Of a DNA stretch of 64,000 bases, positions 57,827-64,000 are shown piece by piece; position 1 is the first letter of the stretch; each line of letters starts with the position of its first letter. The notes beneath the pieces are model-generated. The model was given only the letters and a program-made list of their open reading frames with translations, had not been told where the DNA came from and did not search any database. Source of the stretch: Lobulomyces angularis (taxonomy: Eukaryota > Chytridiomycota > Chytridiomycetes > Lobulomycetales > Lobulomycetaceae); contig JADHYX010000040.1 of NCBI GenBank assembly GCA_027604685.1, forward strand, positions 23,267-87,266, in the 5' to 3' direction. The translations under genes were made by a program, and so were the position numbers.

Positions 57827-60800
57827 ATGGTGAAAGGTGAACAAGAGTATAAAAAAGTCAGACCTTCTCCTTATTCGAAACCTACTACTAGCAACAAGAA
57901 TGCTACTCCAAAGAGCAGTTTCTTAACGTACAATTATGAAGAATAAATAATCTAATTTATAACTACTTTTTTTTTTTTGTTAGAAATTTAAGAAATTTTG
58001 TTACTCCAATGGCGAATTTATTAAAACTTACTACGCCTGAAAAAGAGAATCTTAAAGAAGAAGAAAATTTAACATTTAATGATACGGAAAAGGATGCCAG
58101 TTTTACTGTTTCTGTAAAATTAAAAAATGTTTATTATCTAATCTGGGCAATCTAAAAAACTAAGGATTCTGTTGATGCTGAAGCGATTACGCCTGAGCTA
58201 ACTAATGCCTCATCCAGTAGCAATGTTGAAAAAAAGATGACATCTGAGTCAAATGACACCCAATTCGTAGGAAATGTATCACCACAAGATGCCAAAGCAT
58301 TTTTAAAAAAGTATTTTGAAAAACGTAACCAGGATGAAGAAAGTAAAAAATGCCTTGCGATGTTAGATGTATTTAGTTCTAGTAAGTGCAATAATAAGAG
58401 ATTCCCAACTTCTTATCAAACGTTATTAGGTAATAATAAAGAAGGCGATTTTCAACCACTGTTTTACCCCATATCTTCATTTCCAACGAAAAAAGAAACT
58501 ATTAACCGACCTCGTCTACGGAAAAAGGCTACTTCAAACAACGGAAAGTACCTTACAACGTTAGAAAAAAGACACATGGAATTGAAACAACGAAAAAGAA
58601 AGAAAATAGATTACAATTTAAATTTTAACATTAATAAAACTATTATACCACCTTCCGCATCTAAAAAAATGAAGGAAATTGACAGTATTTTAATTTTAAT
58701 TTAATTTTTGTTTTTAATAAAAAAATAAATATTTAATTGAAGTAGGTGCTAATGCGTCGTTAATACCTTCAACTCCTTTAAAGCAAACAATCAAAAGCAA
58801 TACTCCTTCCAGTGCAAAAACCTTAACAAAAATTTTAGACCAGTGTCAAGTTGTAAATAATAAAATAATTAACTTGACTTAAAAAATTTTTTTATGGAAT
58901 ATTAGGAGAATAATTTTTCAGTGAACGATTCAGTATTTAAGAAACCATTTGATATTCCGTTTAATCAACAAAAAAAAATGAAGTTGCAAAGTCCCCAAGA
59001 TCAAAATTTTCAACTGCCAAATACTCCAGTATCAAATACATCAGTAGCAAATCTCCAATCTCAAAGTTCTCAGTTTATCATAGAAAAGTTGCCATCCTCC
59101 ATCCCTAGTAAAAAAATGTAATAATATATGTTTTTTTTACATCTAATTTGAAATTTTTTTTTTTAAGCATCGAAGAAAAAGCTTTAGAAATTCAGGAAAA
59201 TGTGGAAAGAGTTGTAAGCGAATATCGAAAAAGAGAGAAAATTTTTGATTCAAATAATTCAAAAAGATATAGAATTGAAAAAGAAGATGAGATAATAGAT
59301 AGTAATTCTTCATTTGCTTCTTTAGAAGAAGCTGCTGAAAAGGTTTGTTTGTCTGAAAACTTTTTTTTGTTTATTAAAATTTTTTATTACAAAGGCAAAA
59401 AAATTACACAAAAATGACTTACCAGTATTTAAATTCAAAATTTACAATGAAAAAGATGAATTAGTAGATTATCTTAATGAAAATTTTAAAATTGTTAACG
59501 GTTCAATTGGAAATACTGCAGAAAAATTTGAATTTAAAAAAAAATTTTTTTCCAATAACTGTTCGTTCCTCGATTTAATAGAGTATGAAAAAAAACACGA
59601 AGAAGTTTTAAAGACTTCCAATGATCCGAAAATGGTTAACCCTAGACCAGTCACTAACGTGGAAATTTCTTCAACCCAAAATCCTTTTGCCGCGTTTATG
59701 AACAAGAGCGGATGGACATGTCCCCTATGCGCAATTACTAATAAGGAATCTGATCTAAAGTGTGCAGCTTGTGAAGAGGCAAAACCCGGATCAAAACCTG
59801 AAGAAGCAAAAAATAGTACTACATCAAATTTCACATTTGGTGGTATAGCTTCTAATCCTCAGTTGTCTGAAACTTCAAAAGCAAATGTTTGTGGATCACC
59901 GACGAAAAATAAAAAGTTTCAAACCACTACGCAACCAGAGACTTCAAGTTTCACTACTTTAATGAATACTCCTACTTCAGATACTAATCCCTTTGCGGCT
60001 TTTTTAAAAAAAGATGGTTGGACTTGCTCAACTTGTTTAATTAACAACAAGAACAGTGATTTGAAATGTTTATCTTGTGAAGCTGATAAACCTGGAACTG
60101 TTGAAAGGGTAACCCCCTTAGAAAATTTAGCGAGTAAAGAGTCTAAGGCATTGGCAAAAGTTGACGACAAGGGTGCACCAAGTCAGATGTTCACGTTTGG
60201 GAAGTCTGCCGATTCCAATTTATCTGGGAAAGTTGCACCACATGAAAATCCATTTGCAAGCTTTTTAAGCAAAACTGGATGGACTTGTCCAACTTGTTTA
60301 GTCAAGAATAAAGAAAGTGATGTAAAATGTCCTGCTTGTGAAGAAAAAAAACCGGGAATTGAAGCTTCAGATGCTACACCCGTTCTTGTTAGTCAATCGG
60401 TACCAACAGCATCAAAGGTTGAAGATGCCAAATCTATTACCAAATTTACTTTTGGGAAACCAGCTGCAGTTCAAGAGTCAGGATCTTTGCAACCAACTTC
60501 AAAATTAAGTTTTGGGTCGTCTCCCTCGACTCAAGTTTTAGAATCTTCGCAGTCTGCTGCCAAGTTTACATTTGGCAACTCCCCTGCTTCCGGTTTCTCC
60601 TTTGCTACAAATGTTACCCAAACTACTTCCATAACACCATCAGCTACACAGGCAGTCAAGCCAGCCACTTCTAGCTTTACATTTGTTCAACAATCTACCG
60701 CTCCTACGAAATTTACATCTTTTCAGTCACCTTCAACATCCGCTCAGCCAACTTCTAGTTTTTCATTTGGTCAAATAACTGCAACTCCAGTTTCAGAAGT

Positions 60801-61491
60801 TACTAAATCTGCTTTTGGCGAGCATCCCATTACTGCTGTTCCAGAGGTTGCTCCTACTACTTCTCTGCCAACACCATTAACAGCTTTTGGTGAATCCCCC
60901 AACAATACTGTTTCAGAAGTTGCTCAAACTGGTTCAAAGTTAACATTTGGTCAGCAACCTGCAACTACTGTGCAGCCGAGTTCCAGTTTTACCTTTGGTC
61001 AACCACCTACAGCGACTGTGCAACCAAGTTCTAATTTTACTTTTGGTCCATTGATTCCTACCCAAGCTTCTCAGCCAACTTCTAATATTACTTTTGGTCA
61101 ATCAAACCCCACAACAACTGTGCAGCCAACTTCTAATTTTACTTTTAGTCAACCAAATCTTACACAAGCTGCCCAAACAAATTCTAATATTACTTTTGGT
61201 CAAGCAAATACTACAACAACTGTACAACCAACTTCTACTTTTACTTTTAGTCAACCAAATGCTACGCAGGCTGCCCAACCAACTTCTAATTTTACCTTTG
61301 GTGAAACAGCTACAGCGACTGTGCAACCTAATTTTACATTTGGTCAGCCTAACCCTGCACAGGCTGCCCAAACAAATTCTAATATTACTTTTGGTCAACA
61401 GGCGGGACCTAGCGCTGGCAGTTCTTTTGGCTTTGGTGTGACCGCTATCCCAAAACCTAATGAATCTGGTTTTACTTTTGGTGGGAAATAA
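57827..61491 (+). CDS. Nup153-like nucleoporin: RanBP2-type zinc fingers plus FG repeats
   Basis: Starts MVKGEQEYKKVRPSPYSKPT. The N-terminal ~500 residues are basic and disordered, including VKKY-like, SPSP and Lys-rich stretches (RKKATSNNGKYLTTLEKRHM; QRKRKKIDY). Then three RanBP2-type zinc fingers: GWTCPLCAITNKESDLKCAA(C), GWTCSTCLINNKNSDLKCLS(C) and GWTCPTCLVKNKESDVKCPA(C), each C-x2-C-x10-C-x2-C and each introduced by 'NPFA.F..K.GWTC'. The last 350 residues are FG-type repeats (TFGG, TFGK, SFGS, FTFGQ), ending FTFGGK. Zinc fingers plus FG repeats are the plan of animal Nup153 on the nuclear basket; the fingers bind RanGDP. Most of the second half is one long exon (59632-61491). Confidence 0.82.
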
Positions 61492-61680
61492 AGATGGAGG
61501 AAGGAAATCTTCGTTTAATGAAATGGGCTTATAAATAAATTTTTTACTTTGTAGACTTTTGAAGGAGCAAGTTCTTACTCTGTTTATAAATTTATTTATT
61601 ACTTTATTTTTTATGTACTTTTTAAATAAAATATTGTCCAGCCACCAAAGCCCTCTGTAAAAATTTTAGAAAAAATTTTT

Positions 61681-63767
61681 ATGTTAGAAAAGTCAAGAAA
61701 CAAATCTTCTATCCCATGGAGAAGAAGACTGTATATTTTTCTTAATCCGAACCATTCAAAAAAGTCTTTTTCCTTTGGCAAGTTATTTTTTTACTTTTCT
61801 GGATTATTGATTTTAATTAGCATTGGAAATTTATGTGCGATGGTAAAAAGTTTGAAAATAACATTCAAACAAACAATTTTAATAATAACTTTTTCTTTTT
61901 TTTTTTTTAAACTAGACCGTTCCCTCAGTAACGAACAACCCCAACAACCGAAAAACTTTATTTATCATTGACTTATTTTGTGTTTTAGTGTTTACCTTCG
62001 AATTAATTTTAAATCTGATGTCGTTAAGTTCTTTTAAGGCTTATTTTAGTTGGACTACTTTTATTGATTTAATTGCGATAGGTATAATTTTTTTAAAAAA
62101 AATATAAAAAAAAAAAAAAAAAAAACAAACAATTTTTAATTATTGTTATTTCTCTTTTTTTTATTTTTTAATTCCCTTTTTTTTTATTTGTTTTATAGTT
62201 CCGTTTTATGTGGAATGTATTATGAATTTTGTAAACAATGGAACAGAAGGATTTTTTATAACCTTAATTAGTGTTCAGCGACCAAGCATTATTTGGTTTT
62301 TACGAATGATCAGAATTGTTAGAATGTTTAAACTTTTGAGAATGTCTTCGAGATTAAGATTACTCTCTAAAGCCATTAAACATAGTATGAGTGGAATTAT
62401 AGTTCTTGTTTCATTAATTCCTATGATGATTGTAAAAAAATATTAAAAAAAAAAAAAAAATAATATTTAAAACTATTATTTTTTCTTTTTTTTTTTTTTT
62501 CTGGTAGGTATTTTTTGCTACTTTATTATATTTCGCTGAACGCTCTGGTAGTGTTTGGGTTGAAGATCATTGGAAGTACTTGCCAGAATATCAAGGAACT
62601 ATATCCCCATTTCAATCAATACCAGACTGTTTTTGGTTGACCATTGTAACTTTAACGACAGTTGGATTTGGTGACCAGATTCCACAAACGGTGTTAGGAA
62701 AAATTGCTTTATCTTTAAATATGATTGCCTCAATTTTTATCGTTGCATTTCCACTGACTATGATAACCCTTCAGTATTCTCAGATAGTCCGATTTTCAGC
62801 ACAAAAAAAACGAAGAAGAAAATTTGAAAATAACAAATCTAATTTAACGCTACAGAATGACATCAACAATAGTACGGATGATTTTTTTGACATGTTTCAA
62901 GTTACTGATAACAATGACAACAACAAACCTGGCGATAACTTCAATAAAAACAATGACTTCGATTATAACAATGATATACAAAGCAGAAAAAAAAAAAAAA
63001 AACTTGATGTTATTAATGAAACTGCTTCCTTTGCCTCCATCTGCATCGATATTTTTGAAGACAAAGTTGAAAAAAATAATTATACCAAACCGACGCTAAA
63101 CAATGAATCAACTTTAGCTGAAGATGCACATCATAATTTAACTTATGATGAACTAAATAAATTTAACGATGAAATTGAAATTTTTAATGCCAACTATTCT
63201 ATGAAAGAGAATCACAATTCGGAGAGTGATATTAATCAATCTGTATCTAATAAATGCGTTACTAATGAAATTAAAGGAAATTTTTTTGATCGCAAAAAAA
63301 GTGCTATATCTACTAAACTGCGAAATTCATTTCACATTCCTTCCACTGAAAATTTGCGAAAGCGTCAGGGGACTGAGAATTGTAAAATCGAACGTAGCAA
63401 GCAACGGGCACATTCTCTTTCTTGTTTATCAGGAAAAACACTTGAAGACGATAAAGCTTTTCAAGACCAAACCAGTGAAGTGCTTACGTATAAAACGAAA
63501 TCGCAGATTCTCAAGGTAAACAGTAGCGGGGCAGTCTTTATGGGGACTGCTCTAGCAGAGGATAATATGCAAAAGTTTGGGGTTGATCCATACGAAATTG
63601 AAGCTGAAGTTGAACAAACTTTGGGAGGAATTCCCAGAATTGTTGAATTTTCTATCACCGATTGGAAGTGTGATGAGAACCAGGATAAACTTTCAATGAA
63701 TATCAGAATTGACAATGACAAAAAATACCGAGATTTAATTTTACTATTGGCCAAATTTCAAAGTTAA
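61681..63767 (+). CDS. Voltage-gated K+ channel (Kv-type), T1-less
   Basis: Starts MLEKSRNKSSIPWRRRLYIF, with only ~30 residues before S1, so no T1 tetramerization domain. S1 (SGLLILISIGNLCAM), S2 (FIIDLFCVLVFTFELILNL), S3 (TFIDLIAIVPFYVE), S4 (LRMIRIVRMFKLLRMSSRLR, Arg every third residue), S5 (SGIIVLVSLIPMM, then FFATLLYFAE), pore helix and filter (DCFWLTIVTLTTVGFGD), S6 (IALSLNMIASIFIVAFPLTM). TTVGFGD is the K+ selectivity filter. The long C-terminus is Asn/Asp-rich (NDNNKPGDNFNKNNDFDYNN), then charged, with a folded-looking end (IVEFSITDWKCDENQDKLSM). S4 charge spacing indicates voltage sensing. Three introns; the last exon is very long. Confidence 0.88.
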
Positions 63768-64000
63768 AAAAAAAATTAAAATTAGTTTTTTTTTTTTTAT
63801 TTATTTATTTATAATTTTATTTATTTTATTATTTTTTATTATTTTTTTTAGCCAAAAAAATTTTTTTTTCTTTTTGAAATTTCTGAAATTTATATCAAAT
63901 TATGTAAATATGTACATAAAAAATTTTTGTTTTTATTTTTAATAACTTTGAACCTTTTTTACATAAATTTTTTTTTTTTTTTTTTTTTGATTCTAATTTA
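63768..64000. other. 3' flank of the K+ channel gene
   Basis: Almost pure A/T with long T runs. No gene start is seen before the window ends. Confidence 0.6.

Noticed and set aside
61094..61441. Leu/Gln-rich frame inside the nucleoporin FG region
   Set aside because: Out-of-frame shadow of the FG repeats; the real frame shows FTFGQ units.

Overview
The window is nuclear DNA from an AT-rich, intron-rich eukaryote, most likely an early-diverging zoosporic (chytrid-type) fungus. Nearly every gene is broken by short introns of roughly 40-60 nt with GT...AG ends and T-rich tracts. Fungal-type families are present (a secreted DUF4360 protein, a Kex2-site ferritin-like secreted protein, a Dia2/Pof3-like F-box protein, a Slm-like BAR/PH protein). 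So are families usually kept by flagellated or animal-like lineages (TPPP/p25-alpha, prominin-like, LARGE-type GT49, Stealth, Nup153-type zinc fingers, a Kv channel). Complex I (NDUFA6) and isobutyryl-CoA dehydrogenase genes indicate a respiring mitochondrion, which argues against an anaerobic gut fungus. The lineage is inference. Two 10-N runs (13190-13199, 28194-28203) are scaffold gaps.

Layout. 1-8.8 kb: the 3' part of an Hrp1/hnRNP-type RNA-binding protein, a prominin-like five-span membrane protein, an acylated EF-hand protein, TPPP, and a Rab8/Sec4 GTPase (minus). 9.2-14.6 kb: a GT49 glycosyltransferase, a gene-poor stretch with broken coding sequence, and a PH-domain protein. 15-25.6 kb: a vWA protein (minus), TAF12, a C2-like protein, an unknown protein with a PP1-docking motif (minus), and a DUF885 metallopeptidase-like protein. 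25.7-34.3 kb: an orphan PC4/Sub1 exon (minus), a BtuF-like binding protein, a secreted ferritin-like protein (minus), a TPR/F-box/LRR protein, a second EF-hand protein, and NDUFA6 (minus).

34.5-36.0 kb holds a decayed Fanzor, the eukaryotic TnpB-like RNA-guided nuclease. It has frameshifts, an internal direct duplication and a missing C-terminus, and is the most notable accessory element seen. 36.7-48.2 kb: a Stealth sugar-phosphotransferase, a TIP30-like reductase, a SUN-domain protein, a Slm-like BAR/PH protein and isobutyryl-CoA dehydrogenase. 49.7-64 kb: the DUF4360 protein, a NIPA-like Mg2+ transporter, a four-CBS protein, a small GPI-like surface protein, a degenerate tandem repeat, a tetraspanin, a Nup153-like nucleoporin and a voltage-gated K+ channel.

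There are no operons. Genes are mostly independent housekeeping, membrane and signalling functions, often arranged as divergent pairs over 300-800 bp AT-rich spacers. Thematic groups: nuclear envelope/pore (SUN protein, Nup), Golgi glycan modification (GT49, Stealth), calcium/cytoskeleton (two EF-hand proteins, TPPP), and mitochondrial metabolism (NDUFA6, ACAD8). Several genes (NDUFA6, the Sub1 exon, many terminal exons) are split into exons too small to stand out as open frames and were found by reading translated splice products.
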